Shown piece after piece: positions 1 through 9,756 of a stretch of DNA of 64,000 nucleotides (within the stretch, counting starts at the first letter, position 1; each line of letters starts with the position of its first letter). Both the position numbers and the translations under genes were made by a program. The notes beneath the pieces are model-generated. The model saw only the letters and a program-made list of their open reading frames with translations, was not told the origin of the DNA and searched no databases. The DNA comes from Calliopum simillimum (lineage: Eukaryota > Arthropoda > Insecta > Diptera > Lauxaniidae): the NCBI GenBank assembly GCA_951812925.1, contig OX638371.1, forward strand, positions 45,916,101 through 45,980,100, given 5' to 3'.

Positions 1-784
1 TACAAAATTGTCCTTTTTGGTTTACCGAAATTGCCACTCAGTCGGATTTCTGATGAGCTTAAAGAAAAATTCAACATTGACTTAAAATCAATTAAAGAGA
101 TTGAAACTAAACGGTCTAATATAAACGACGCTATTTATATGCTTGAGTTTGATAGAAATATTGTGCGTAAGTCTCAAATTCTAAAAATTCTTTTGCAATG
201 TTGCTGTATAATGGAGAAACCCTTCGAAGAAAAAGTATGGCCCAACGTTATGTAACAAATGTTCAATGTTTGACCACGGTTAATAAAACTGCCATGTCTC
301 CAAAGTATGTTTGGCTTGTGGATTGAATCACGATTTTGACTCATGCAAGCTAAAAAGTGCTTCAAACGTTAAATCGTTAGTTTTTAAATGCACAAATTGC
401 ATTAAAAACAATAAGAAGCCATTCAATCACAGGACAGATGATCCAAAGTGTCCCTGTCGTGCGGAATATCTCGAGCTGAGAAGTCGTTTGACTACAGCTC
501 CAGTTCGGAATAAGACCACGTTTAGATCAACATCATTCAACAATGTTGATTCGCCACTAGCAAATGTGGATGATGTTCAAAGCAGCTTTTTTCCATCTCA
601 ATCAAAAACAAGCTATGCAGATGCAGTTAAATCTAAACCAACATTACAGGGCGAAAAAGATTATCTTTTTTCGATAGATGAACTTTTCCAAATCTTTACT
701 AAAGGTAAAACAGACCTTCGTCGATGCCATTCAAAATTGGAACAATTGGATGTAATTATGGGTTTGCTTAAGCATGCAATATAA
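1..784 (+). pseudogene. LINE ORF1 (Gag-like RNA-binding protein), broken
   Basis: The frame is open from base 1, with a stop at 253-255, and resumes in another frame from about 256 to 784. The N-terminal part resembles the pre-knuckle domain of Jockey-type Gag proteins. Three cysteine/histidine knuckles follow: one around 255-285 (CxxC...H), one around 310-350 (C-x2-C-x3-H-x4-C) and one around 386-470 (C-x2-C...H...C). Such proteins bind the element's RNA in the ribonucleoprotein particle. The C-terminal part is low-complexity and ends four codons into the start of ORF2, the usual compact overlap. The break between the first two knuckles makes the copy non-functional. Confidence 0.75.
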
Positions 785-3018
785 TTATAAAATTTTAAGC
801 AGTCTTCAGATAATACATTGGAATTGTCAAGACATTACAACATTTAACGCTTCTGTACAACTTCACCATTTTTTAGTAAGCAAATCTGTTGATATAATTT
901 CTCTAAACGAAACATTTTTGAATTCTCATCATAAATTTCGACTCCCTGGATACAAAATTCATAGAAATGATAGAGAAACAGTTGGAGGTGGTGTTGCAAT
1001 TGCCATTCGATATGGAATGGAGCATTGCTAACATAAAATTTTTCCTACTAAACTGATAGAAAATATCAGTATTTCACTGAAAAGTAACAACACAAATATA
1101 ATTATTATATCTGAATACTGTCCAAGATACAGTAATGATTTTTTGAGTGATCTAAATCATCTTACGTCAGTTAACAACGATTTCTTTATTATTGGCGATT
1201 TTAATGCAAAACATACTTGTTGGAATTGCAGCAACATTAACCAGTCTGGACGAGCTTTATAAAAATATTTCTAATTATTTTATTTATAATCCGTTAAGTT
1301 CTACTAGAATCCCACAAAATTTAAACCCTAGGCTCTCTTCCACTGTCGACCTTCTTTTATCTAACTCCACGATGTCTTTTTCTGATGTGAACGTTTTTTC
1401 TTGTGAGTTATATTCTGATCATAATCCGATTAGTTTTTGCATATACGAGCATATCCTGATTATAAAAATACTAATTGAGAACTTTTTAAGAATGAAATTG
1501 ACAACAACATTATGTCTTCTGCTACTCTAAGCGAAGATATCACTATTTTCAATATTGAATCTCAATAACTTGAATTTTCAAATGTTATAGATAACGCTAG
1601 AATACTAAAGATCTCATATAAAAGGCGTAAGCCTAACTCTTTAATTCTATCTGACGTATGTTCTTCAATCATAGCTACTGGGAATATGTATAGAAGAAAA
1701 TTTTAAAAGTAAAAACCTTAAAGAAAAAACCTGTTTTCTCGCAATTATTATGCAATTAAATCAATTTATTTGCATACATATAAACAATCTTAGAAATGAG
1801 CTATAGCTGACCAATTTTCTGAACCCCATTCTACGACTACTAATTCTACTCACTCTATTGACAGATTTGTCAGTAGTTATGTTACTGGTCTATCTAGTGA
1901 TCACTTTCATAATGAAGATTTACAATCTTTCTTTGACGTTGTAGAAATCTCATGCATTATAAATAATCTAAAGAATCGTAAAGCTCCTGTTTTCGATAGA
2001 ATTAATAATATTCTACTAAAAAAACTTTCAGAATCGGCTTTAAATTTTCTCGTTAAAATATTTTATTTTTGCCTAAGTTTTCCTACTTCCCACAAATATT
2101 TAAAAAAGAAAAAGTTATACCAATCTTAAAACCAAACAAAGATCCAAAACTACCCAACAGCTATCGGCCTATTAGTTTACTTAGCAGTTTAGAGAAAACT
2201 TTTGAAAAAATTTTGCTGGTTAGGCTCAAAAGTTTTGCTGAAGAAAGCAATGTTATAAACAGATTTCAGTTTGGATTCCGAGCGGAACATAGTACGACTC
2301 ACCAAGTCAAAAGAGTGGTTAATATTATAAAAGAAAACAAACGAATGAGAAAGTCTACTGGAATTGTGTTTTTAGACATACAGAAAGCGTTTGACTCTGT
2401 TTGGCATGATGGCGTAATATATAAGTTAAATATTTTACACTGCCCATTGTACCTTATAAAAATTATAAAAAGTTTCCTCACTAATAGATTCTTTATCGTG
2501 CAAGTGGAGGGCTTTAATTCTTCTGAAAGGCAAATTCCTGCCGGAGTGCCAAAGGGTTCAGCATTATCACCGCTTTTATATTCTCTATACACTTCTGACT
2601 TTAAATCTTCTACTTATGTTGACTAAGCTTTTCATGCAGATGACAGCGCTTTGATAATATCGGGTACAGTATCTAATGCTATTGTTAAAAAATGCAGAGG
2701 GCACTATCCAAAGCTACTAAATATTTTGACAAGTTAAAAATTAAAGTTAATAGTGCAAAAACCCAAGCTATAATATTTCCATTCAACAAATCTCCAAAGA
2801 GAATTCCCTCTAGACCATTTTCAGTGCAAGGGAACTTAATACCATTTTCAAACTCAGACAAGTATTTAGGAGTTATTCTTGATGAGAAATTCATATTTAA
2901 ACAGCATATAGAAAGCATTTGCATTAAAGCAACTAGATGCAGCAGAAGTCTTTATTCGCTTATGAATAAAAAATCTAAACTAAGCATTAAAAACAAAATG
3001 CTACTCTACAAATTATGT
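774..3018 (+). pseudogene. LINE ORF2 (endonuclease plus reverse transcriptase), broken
   Basis: Endonuclease motifs appear in order: HWNCQ near 820, the catalytic ET pair near 907, a GGGVAIAI block near 985, GDFNAKH near 1195 and SDHNP near 1418. Reverse transcriptase follows: SYRPISLLSS near 2158, FLDIQKAFDSV (motif A with catalytic Asp) near 2371, AGVPKGSALSP (motif B) near 2540, and AFHADDSAL (motif C, ADD) near 2630, preceded by an in-frame stop. A thumb region runs to about 3018. The endonuclease and RT would nick the target and prime reverse transcription there. There are several frameshifts and stops, and the C-terminal end is missing. Confidence 0.85.
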
Positions 3019-3214
3019 ACACTCAAAAAAATATGACGGAAAAACAACAGATTTAACAGTAAAAACAATTGTAAAAACAGTCAAAAAGACTCCCATTACT
3101 TTTACAGTCATTTTGGCTGGAAATTGTAGGTTATTTTTATTTTTACTGTCTTTTACAATTTATTGCAACCGTCAAAAATTACAGTCAAATGACAAAAACT
3201 GTTTTTTATCAAAT

Positions 3215-3400
3215 AACTGTAATTCACATTTATTTAAACGGTTTTACAGTCAAAAATTCAATTACTGTTTTTTTTCTAGATTAACTGTAAATCACAGTTA
3301 TTTAAATGGTTTTACAGTCAAAAATTCAATTACTGTTTTTTCTAGATTAACTGTAATTCACAGTTATTTTTTTTTAGTTTTAAAGTCAAAATTATATAAC
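3215..3400. repeat. Tandem repeat, unit about 66-68 bp
   Basis: Three successive units begin with AACTGTAA at 3215, 3283 and 3349. Each carries the same order of blocks: CACAGTTATTTAAA-like, GGTTTTACAGTCAAAAATT, then CAATTACTG and TCTAGATT. The last unit is diverged and shortened. The surrounding 3050-3210 is also rich in ACAGT/ACTGT words on both strands, so this may be the internal repeat of a decayed transposon. A 103-codon open frame across it is only repeat translation. Confidence 0.8.
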
Positions 3401-3819
3401 GAATTTTTTTATTTTATTTATTGATTTATTCATCTAGTATAGCTTAAATTTTATAAAAATTTATTTAAAATAGTTTGTGACATAAAAATAAAATATACCA
3501 AATTCCTCCCGCGTACTTGGCGAGGTAGCTTAAGAAGGAAATGTTATATTATATGTGAGCAAGTTAACGTTTTGACAAGAAATCTTAAAAGAAAACAATC
3601 AAGGCATATTACCAATTAAGTTGGAATAATTGAATCGCTGGCTTTTGAAATACCACATGTTACAAAATGCATGTTTTTAAGAGGAAGAAACTATGTATTA
3701 AGTAAAAAATTATTTAAAAGCTGGAACTATTGATAATAATAGAAACTTTAAGTGGAAATACATAAGTTCGAAAAGTTTTATCAATAATTGAGTTTGGTTT
3801 TCTCCACACTTGTAGGGAT
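3401..3819. other. AT-rich sequence without recognisable features
   Basis: No coding similarity, TIR or tandem structure that I could recognise. It separates the tandem repeat from the first copy of a foldback MITE. Confidence 0.5.
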
Positions 3820-4152
3820 TTTTGATGAACATGGTGAATCACACGATAGATAGTATCAGAATCTTTTTTGTGGAGAATTACACGTTCTACGAATAACATT
3901 GATTTATATTAACAAAAATGTAACTAACTGTTTCGGATATATTCAATAATGTCGAATTTTTCGACTTTTCGCTGTTTTTAATAATATTTTCTAAACGGTT
4001 ACTTTTTCGTTAATGCAAATTAATGTTATTTGTAGCACGTGTAATTTTCTACAAAAAAGATTCTAAAAGTTTTAATCGTGTGATTCACCATTTTCATCAA
4101 AAAGCCTCCTAAATGAAAAGTAATTGAAAACACACGGATTATGGAACAGGCC
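3820..4152. mobile_element. Foldback MITE, family CTGTTCCGTAATCC, copy 1 (left end lost)
   Basis: Closely matches the inverted-repeat element at 6504-6881 and the copy at 59192-59562. Shared blocks include a GATGAA/GGTGAATCACACGATA arm, a mirrored GGTTACTTTTTCGTTAATGC segment, and a right end reading CGGATTATGGAACAGGCC. The outer left terminus is absent, so the copy is truncated by about 50 bp on that side. No coding capacity; it would depend on a transposase elsewhere. Confidence 0.75.
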
Positions 4153-4576
4153 TGAATGATAAATTATGGCGTATTTACAACATTTTATTTTTGAAATAAT
4201 TTCGGCATAAAATATACAAGAAATAAAAGTTATTAAAATATAATGATGAAACGTAGAAATTTAAAACGATGTGTTCAAAAATCCCACATATTACATGCAG
4301 GACATCGGGGGTTTCTGCCCTCACTGGAATTTTTTAGCCTTGAAAATCACAAAAATCTTAATAATTCGGTTATGTGCGTATATTCGAAAAACGACAAAAT
4401 GTAACATGAGGTTTCATAAGCCACCGATTCAATTTTTAGTAGAAAAATTAATTTTGTTAACTTTTTTTAAGTTATCTTTTTTATTTTTTGGTACGCAAAA
4501 ATGTCATTGTCTTACACAATAAATGTGACAAGTGTGCGTTATACAGCTTCCATTCTTATGATACTACCGAACAGCA
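4153..4576. other. Non-coding stretch between MITE copy 1 and the Vps13 remnant
   Basis: No motif or reading frame that I can defend. It could be decayed downstream sequence of the Vps13 fragment. Confidence 0.4.
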
Positions 4577-5324
4577 ACCTATGATGTTTCATTACGAAGA
4601 GATTCCATTATTTGAGTTACATTATTACGCCGCACTTTTTGTGGCATAATTACGATTTTCCGTTGTGATTCATGCGTTGAGAAGAAACCCATTTTCTTTC
4701 CTTTTTTTAAGTACGATCTGATATCAGATATTTCATTCCAAAGGTATGTCCATTGTACCTATAAAAACAATGTGCATATTTCAATGAATTAAACATTAAT
4801 AAATTCGAATTGAAAAAGAAAACATACCGTCCATGTGCCAAGGAGATAATTTTTAGTAACATAAATAATGCGAGGGTTGGTAAAAAGCATAAATTCATTC
4901 TTTTGCACGATCTCTTCAAAGTGCACAAAGGGTCGGTGTTTGCATATTTGCCTTTTTCTATTTCTCTGTTTATTGGAAAAAATGTGATGAAAATTTAGAA
5001 AACAATCCAAATTTGAAATATTAATGTAAAAATTTATTTACCTAAGTATTTTGTTGCCATTAGCCTCATCGCGATTGTACGGACGTAGCACCATATCTAA
5101 ATATATAAAACGTGGTGGACGAAAGCGATTTACATTTTCCCCTGTCTCTGTAGCACGCTTAACTGCATCAAAGCAGCCACTTGCGAAATCAACTACACCA
5201 GCTGTGGGACGTGCAACCAAATCAATGGCACCTTTACCAAGACCCTTAAAAAACCGCCAACGCCTGCTTCTTTAGCGCCAGCTACAGGTTTAGTTACAAC
5301 ACCAGTGACACCGTCAACGAAACC
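4577..5324 (-). pseudogene. Vps13: Vps13 3' end: last exons of a lipid-transfer protein gene, frameshifted
   Basis: Three minus-strand exons match the conserved C-terminal region of VPS13 bridge-like lipid-transfer proteins, which act at membrane contact sites. Exon 5042-5324 reads [16 protein letters not shown], then [13 protein letters not shown] and [16 protein letters not shown], with an AG acceptor at its 5' side and a GTAAAT donor. Exon 4828-4965 reads IEKGKYANTD, then FVHFEEIVQKNEFMLFT and IIYVTKNYLLGTW, with a GTATGT donor. A weaker last exon at about 4577-4700 (RKIVIMPQK, stop TAG) completes the order. Single-base losses shift the frame near 5246 (a T run) and near 4940. Phase continues correctly across the first exon junction. 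Confidence 0.85.
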
Positions 5325-5659
5325 CTAATATTAAAATTAAAAATTATAAAAATAATATTAATTGTTTTTAGGGACAGAAAATGATTAACATTAGGTGCGT
5401 TTTCGTGGCAAGTGGGCTTAAAGTGGGCTTAAATGTGCTAACGGTGGGTCGAACAAAACGCTGCATTGTGAATAGCACTTTCGAAAATGATGTTCTTCTT
5501 TATTAATAGCTGACATTTGTTTATGTTTCGGTTTTTTTTTTTTGGTTAATTTTTTACAAAATTTTCTAGAAAAAATTAAATAGTTTTCTACAGAAAAAGT
5601 AATGGTTCGAACAAAGTCACATTATGTTTTTTCAATATCGGCGCCAGTGCCAAGGAAAA
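5325..5659. other. Intron-like AT-rich sequence
   Basis: Lies upstream (on the minus strand) of the AG acceptor of the Vps13 exon at 5324. It contains no recognisable coding block. Where the foreign block carrying p32 and Rrp12 begins inside it cannot be told by eye. Confidence 0.4.
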
Positions 5660-6250
5660 TTCGCTGAAAAATATTTTCGGTAAAAGCAACTTACAGCATT
5701 TGGCACATGTCGAAAAATCCAGATTATTCGGGTAATGGACATGCTATGGTTTTAAATGTTCAAAAGCCAAGCTTAGGATGTAGCTGCGGTTGTGGTATTA
5801 AACATCACATTCACACCAAGGGTGAACGCGAATTGGTTGAGTTTAACTAATTGTCGCAGAGCGTAAAGCACAAAAAGCAAAAGTTGTGCCAACTGCTTTG
5901 GATGGATTCTCTTGTCGTCAGTTTCAACGTCAATCATATAGTTGACACTGAGGAAGAACCCGAAATTGATCCAAATGCTGATGAACCCGATATGGGTGAA
6001 ATGCGTAGCAAGCCACAATTTCCTACAAAGAAAACCACAGGAGGACGACCAATGACCAAAAAATTTATGAAATGTGTATTTTTGAAGGCGAGTGGAATGA
6101 TAAAGTATACGCTGTTGCTGGTGATGTGCTCGATGGTTATCGATATGATTTACTTATGAATTTATTTGAAGAGAAGGGTATCAGCAATGAATTTGTTGAA
6201 AAATTGTCTGACCACTTTGCAGCAATGTACCACCAGGTCTTGATTAATAT
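5660..6250 (+). pseudogene. p32/C1QBP-like (MAM33 family) mitochondrial matrix protein fragment, broken
   Basis: A plus-strand run matches the p32/MAM33 family, acidic matrix proteins needed for mitochondrial ribosome function. Visible blocks in order: KHHIHTKGERELVEF near 5798, AERKAQKAKVVPTALDGF near 5855, NVNHIVDTEEEPEIDPNAD near 5925, GEMRSKPQF near 5996, then in another frame IFEGEWNDKVYAVAGDVLDG near 6075 and YDLLMNLFEEKGISNEF near 6143. No intron is apparent, consistent with a processed copy or a single-exon piece. At least three frame changes and a deletion in the central beta-sheet region make it non-functional. It is opposite in strand to the flanking Vps13 and Rrp12 remnants. Confidence 0.8.
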
Positions 6251-6503
6251 GAAGAAGGTCGCTGCTTTGGTTTTGGATAGTTTACCATCAGCACATTTCG
6301 AAAAAGTACGCCAAGGGACTACAACGACGAGCACCATATTGGGGAGAACACTTAAGTGCATTAAATGTGCATATACCAGAAGCCGGTTATGGCAGTCGTA
6401 CGCATACGATAACTTGATTAGATGACAACAATAAATTGAATTTTCATGAGGAGACAATGGCTGGAGTGGATCCAGATGATAAGTGGACGACTACACATAT
6501 TCA
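6251..6503 (+). pseudogene. Possible TANGO2/NRDE-family C-terminal fragment
   Basis: In one plus-strand frame a block reads YWGEHLSALNVHIPEAGYG, then SRTHTIT, a stop, and LDDNNKLNFHEETM, with WTTTHIQ near the end. The GYG-(S/T)RT-(H/N)T-I series followed by a short polar loop and an FxExxM block resembles the C-terminal end of TANGO2 (NRDE family) proteins. The fragment directly follows the p32 remnant and is cut off by the foldback MITE at 6504. The exact boundary between the two fragments is unclear and the assignment is moderate; one in-frame stop is present. Confidence 0.45.
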
Positions 6504-6881
6504 GGCCTGTTCCGTAATCCGCGTGGTTTCAATTACTTTTTAGTTAGGCGGCTTTTTGATCAAAATGGTGAGTCACACGATAAAAAGTAAAGGATCTTTT
6601 TTGCGGAGCATTTCAGGTTCTATAAATAATATTCATTTGTATTTATTAAAAAGTATCTGTTTCGAAAATATTCGATAAAGCCTAACTTTTCGATTTTTCC
6701 CATGTTTTTAAGAATGTTTCTTAGACGGTTACTTTTTCGTTAATGCAAGTCAATGTTATTTGTAGAACCTGTAATTTTCCACAAAAAAGATTCTAATACT
6801 TTTTATCGTGTGACTCACCATTTTCATCAAAAAGGCTCCTAAATGAAAAGTAATTGAAACCATACGGATTACGGAACAGGC
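6504..6881. mobile_element. Foldback MITE, family CTGTTCCGTAATCC, copy 2 (complete)
   Basis: The left end GGCCTGTTCCGTAATCCGCG and the right end CGGATTACGGAACAGGC are inverted repeats. The inversion continues through most of each arm: TTTCAATTACTTTT near 6527 mirrors AAAAGTAATTGAAA near 6846, and GGTGAGTCACACGAT mirrors ATCGTGTGACTCACC. Length about 378 bp, no ORF. It abuts the TANGO2-like remnant on the left. No clean TSD could be read. Confidence 0.85.
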
Positions 6882-7183
6882 GTGATTGAGAAGCAATACT
6901 TTGACGATTTAAATAAACTGTAAATGTATAATTAATCGTGTACAAAGACGAGTTCAACTTTTGTATGCAAAAATAAATGTATTCAGAAATTTTCTCAGGT
7001 CACTTACGGCCAGAAGTAATTTTAATACTTTTAATGTATTTAATGATCCAAATAAGTCTAATATTTTAAAAAAATATGCATCATTTAGTTTGCGTACTTC
7101 ATTTTATACAGTAATTAATTTAACACGCCTTGCTTGCAAACTGTTTTTTTTTACAAGCTTACAATAAAATATTGACTTTATAT
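6882..7183. other. Non-coding AT-rich interval
   Basis: No recognisable gene, repeat or TIR; lies between the complete foldback MITE and the Rrp12 remnant. Confidence 0.4.
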
Positions 7184-8400
7184 TTTAAAAAGAAACCCGC
7201 AATCATTTAATTTTTTAAAAGATTTTTGTATCTTGCTCTTCACACCTTTCAATGCTGCTTTGCGTGAAGTTTGAACAGCGCTTTTAAACTCATGCAAAAT
7301 CGCGTGACCTATATAGTAAATTAAAGAAGATTTTATTATTAAAATTATGATTTTGAATTGTTTCAATTAATTTTACCGTTTATTTACGGAATTTCTACTG
7401 AAGCGTATGGATCTACTTTGCCTTTCTTTTTCATATCATCCTTTACCTTTTTCGATGAGTATTCACTACCTGTATATGCTGATTTGCCCGATTTAGCTGT
7501 ATAACAGGTCGATGTATGCCCTTGCCACCGGCAGTATAACGCGAGGTAGAAGTTTTACCTGAGCGCATGCTGGTAGCATTGTTAGCTTTACGTTTACGAT
7601 TTGAGGCGTTGAGTTTCACTTTATCTTAAATTGTTGAGAAATTAAACTTTGCATTTCCGTTATTTGTATTTAATATTCTAATCATTACTAGAATCCTCTT
7701 CCATGCCACGTTTGACTACTGGTTTTGTTTCCATAGCATCGTCACCATCATTATCATCGCTACTGCTATCTCCATCATCGCCGATTTGTATCCTTATTTT
7801 TCGATTTCGCAGTTGCATTTGTGCCGGATAAATCAGGACGATTTGCTGGTAATAAAATATTTGGAAAGTCATTATTTTAACTAAATTTCAAATGAGTATT
7901 TTCATACTAACGCACTTAAAACATTGCCAATCGATTTTATATCTGCCAAATCTACAACATCCTCTGGATCCTCGCGATCTTTTTTAGATTTCATTTTAGA
8001 TTTATCCGCTGCAGCGTTATCATGCCATTCGGTAAATCAGAATCAGAGTCATCAAGAACATCATCAATACTAATGAAAAAATAAATTTTTTTAAAACCAA
8101 TCAAACTCAATCAAAACAAAACCGTGTTTATATACATACGTCACACTCTTCCATTCCAAGGAACTCTTATCCTTTTCTTCGTTTAATTTTTTGCGTGTAT
8201 CACGTCACATTTGTTTGCGTATTTTCTTAAGGCGACGATGTGTTCCTTCATCATCACCGGGTATAAATTCAATGAGCTCCTCAGCAGTAAAACGTTTACA
8301 AAGTTTTTTCAGCAAATAACCAATTTGTATGCGACAACAACGTTTAGTATCTATCGCCATAGCTGACAGGGATTTCATTGGCATACGAAGAAGCGAATGC
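7184..8400 (-). pseudogene. Rrp12: Rrp12 3' end: ribosomal RNA-processing protein gene fragment, introns retained
   Basis: Minus-strand pieces match the C-terminal third of RRP12, a HEAT-repeat nucleolar factor for pre-ribosome maturation and export. Exon 8140-8400 reads KRCCRIQIGYLLKKLCKRFT, AEELIEFIPGDDEG and HRRLKKIRKQM, then a stop where RRD is expected (a CGA-to-TGA change), with a GTATGT donor. Further blocks: DNAAADKSKMKSKKDRED and PEDVVDLADI near 7910-8070; an acidic tail segment DGDSSSDDNDGDDAMETK near 7740; MRSGKTSTSRYTAGGKGIHR near 7520-7570; KKGKVDPYA near 7400; and a likely last exon KAALKGVKSKIQKSFKKL near 7200-7310. Two or more frameshifts accompany the stop. Intron-like gaps show that this is a genomic rather than a cDNA-derived copy. 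Confidence 0.75.
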
Positions 8401-8964
8401 GTTCAATTAAATTAAAATATAAATAAAACAAACACTTTTTAAAGAAACACAATAACTTCTAAAGCCGACGAGCGAGCAATAGCAAAAAATAAATAAATTA
8501 AAACTACACAGAAATGTCAACATCACACAAATGTCAACTTACAATCGATAACAAGTGCGAAGTCACAATTACCGATTAAAAAAACCCGATTAATAATCAA
8601 TAAAAAACGGTGTCAAACGGCAACAATATTTAGCCGCGGAGCTTACCACTTTAATTTAACGTGCATTAGCTTAGCGCTATTTGTTATTGCTTTCCCATAC
8701 ATTTATCGTAAAGTGCTAAAGAAAGTCCAGATAGAATGCCGAAAAAAACGCACCTATTATTGGCTACCCAACAAGCATGGATCAGATGACATTGTTGGTT
8801 TAAGCTTACTGTTCAGTGTGTTCATGTAAAACACCAACAAAATTACAAAAAGAAGGCAAAAAGCATAAAAGAAAAACAAAAAAATTTTTTGCAAGTTTGG
8901 TTTTCGTTAAATTTCAATGCCCGCTGATCAATAAAACGTTACGAAAACGAGCCTTACAATAAAA
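8401..8964. other. Unassigned sequence between Rrp12 and a dispersed repeat
   Basis: Contains short open stretches (for example 8640-8760 on the plus strand) that I could not match to a family. It is AT-rich at both ends. Upstream Rrp12 exons are not visible here. Confidence 0.4.
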
Positions 8965-9756
8965 TTTTTTTGTTTTTATACCCTACACCCAGGGTATATT
9001 CACTTTGTCCTTCCGTTTGTAACGTAGAGAAGGAGGCGTGGCAGATATAGAAAAGAATATGTATTCTTGATCAGCGTCACCTCCTTAGTCGATATAGCCA
9101 TGTCCGTCTGTCTGGCTGGCTGGCTGTGTGTTGAAATACAGTTTTTGGTAAAACTAAGCAAGATAATTCAATGAAATTTGGTACACTGCCTCCGTTGTCA
9201 AATTTAGCTAGGGGGATTGAAAATGAGCGAAATCGATCAACAGACACGCCTACCGCCCATACAAAAAATATATTCAAAATGCTACTTTTGGAGTATTTTT
9301 CTTGATAATGCAACCAAAATACCCATAAATACTAAGAACTGTATGCGCAAGCTCAGACCAAAATTTGGGCGAATTCGGACAAGAGGACGTGGCACCTCTC
9401 ATACAAGCAAAAGCTTCAAAACGCTATACTGAAACCGTTTATAAAGATAATCGAACTAAATTTTACTCAGGCATTAAGAACTATAAATGCAAGCTTTAAG
9501 AAAAAACTGGATAAAATCGGACAAAAGGGCGTGGCAACTCCCATATACGCAAAAGCTTCAAAACGCTATACTGAAAGCGTTTTTTGAGATATTCGAACCA
9601 AATTCGACTCAGACACTAAGAATCATAACTGAAAGCTCTCAACAAAAATTGGGCGAAATCGGACAAGGGGGCGTGGCACCTCTCATATAAGCAAAAGTTT
9701 CAAAATGCTATACTGAGAGAGTTTTTTGAGATAATCCAACCAAACTTCACTTGGCT
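8965..9756 (+). repeat. Dispersed fly repeat with TATACCCT head and GGGCGTGGC sub-repeats
   Basis: Begins with TTTTATACCCTACACCCAGG near 8977, then a TTCTTGATCAGCGTCACCTC block near 9064, a TATAGCCATGTCCGTCTGTC block near 9096, then about four imperfect sub-repeats with GGGCGTGGC, AAGCTTCAAAACGCTATACT and ACTAAGAACTATAACTGCAA-type words. Reverse-oriented relatives lie at 15240-15740 plus 18735-19170, and weakly near 62280-62480. Repeats with this TATACCCT...GTCCGTCTGTC head are common in fly genomes. Its right edge cuts directly into a Vps13 exon. Confidence 0.75.

Larger units (their letters stand above)
1..3018 (+). mobile_element. Degenerate Jockey/I-type non-LTR retrotransposon, running off the left edge
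   Basis: Two overlapping open frames in LINE order: a nucleic-acid-binding ORF1 with zinc knuckles, then an ORF2 with an APE-type endonuclease and a reverse transcriptase. The coding sequence is already open at base 1, so the 5' end lies outside the window. Homology stops near 3018, shortly after the RT thumb region; no 3' UTR or A-rich tail follows. Several stops and frameshifts make it non-functional. A separate fragment at 11053-11945 begins almost exactly where this copy stops in the same type of protein, but it has a different junction and looks like an independent 5'-truncated copy. The clade (Jockey versus I) is not resolved by eye. Confidence 0.85.
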
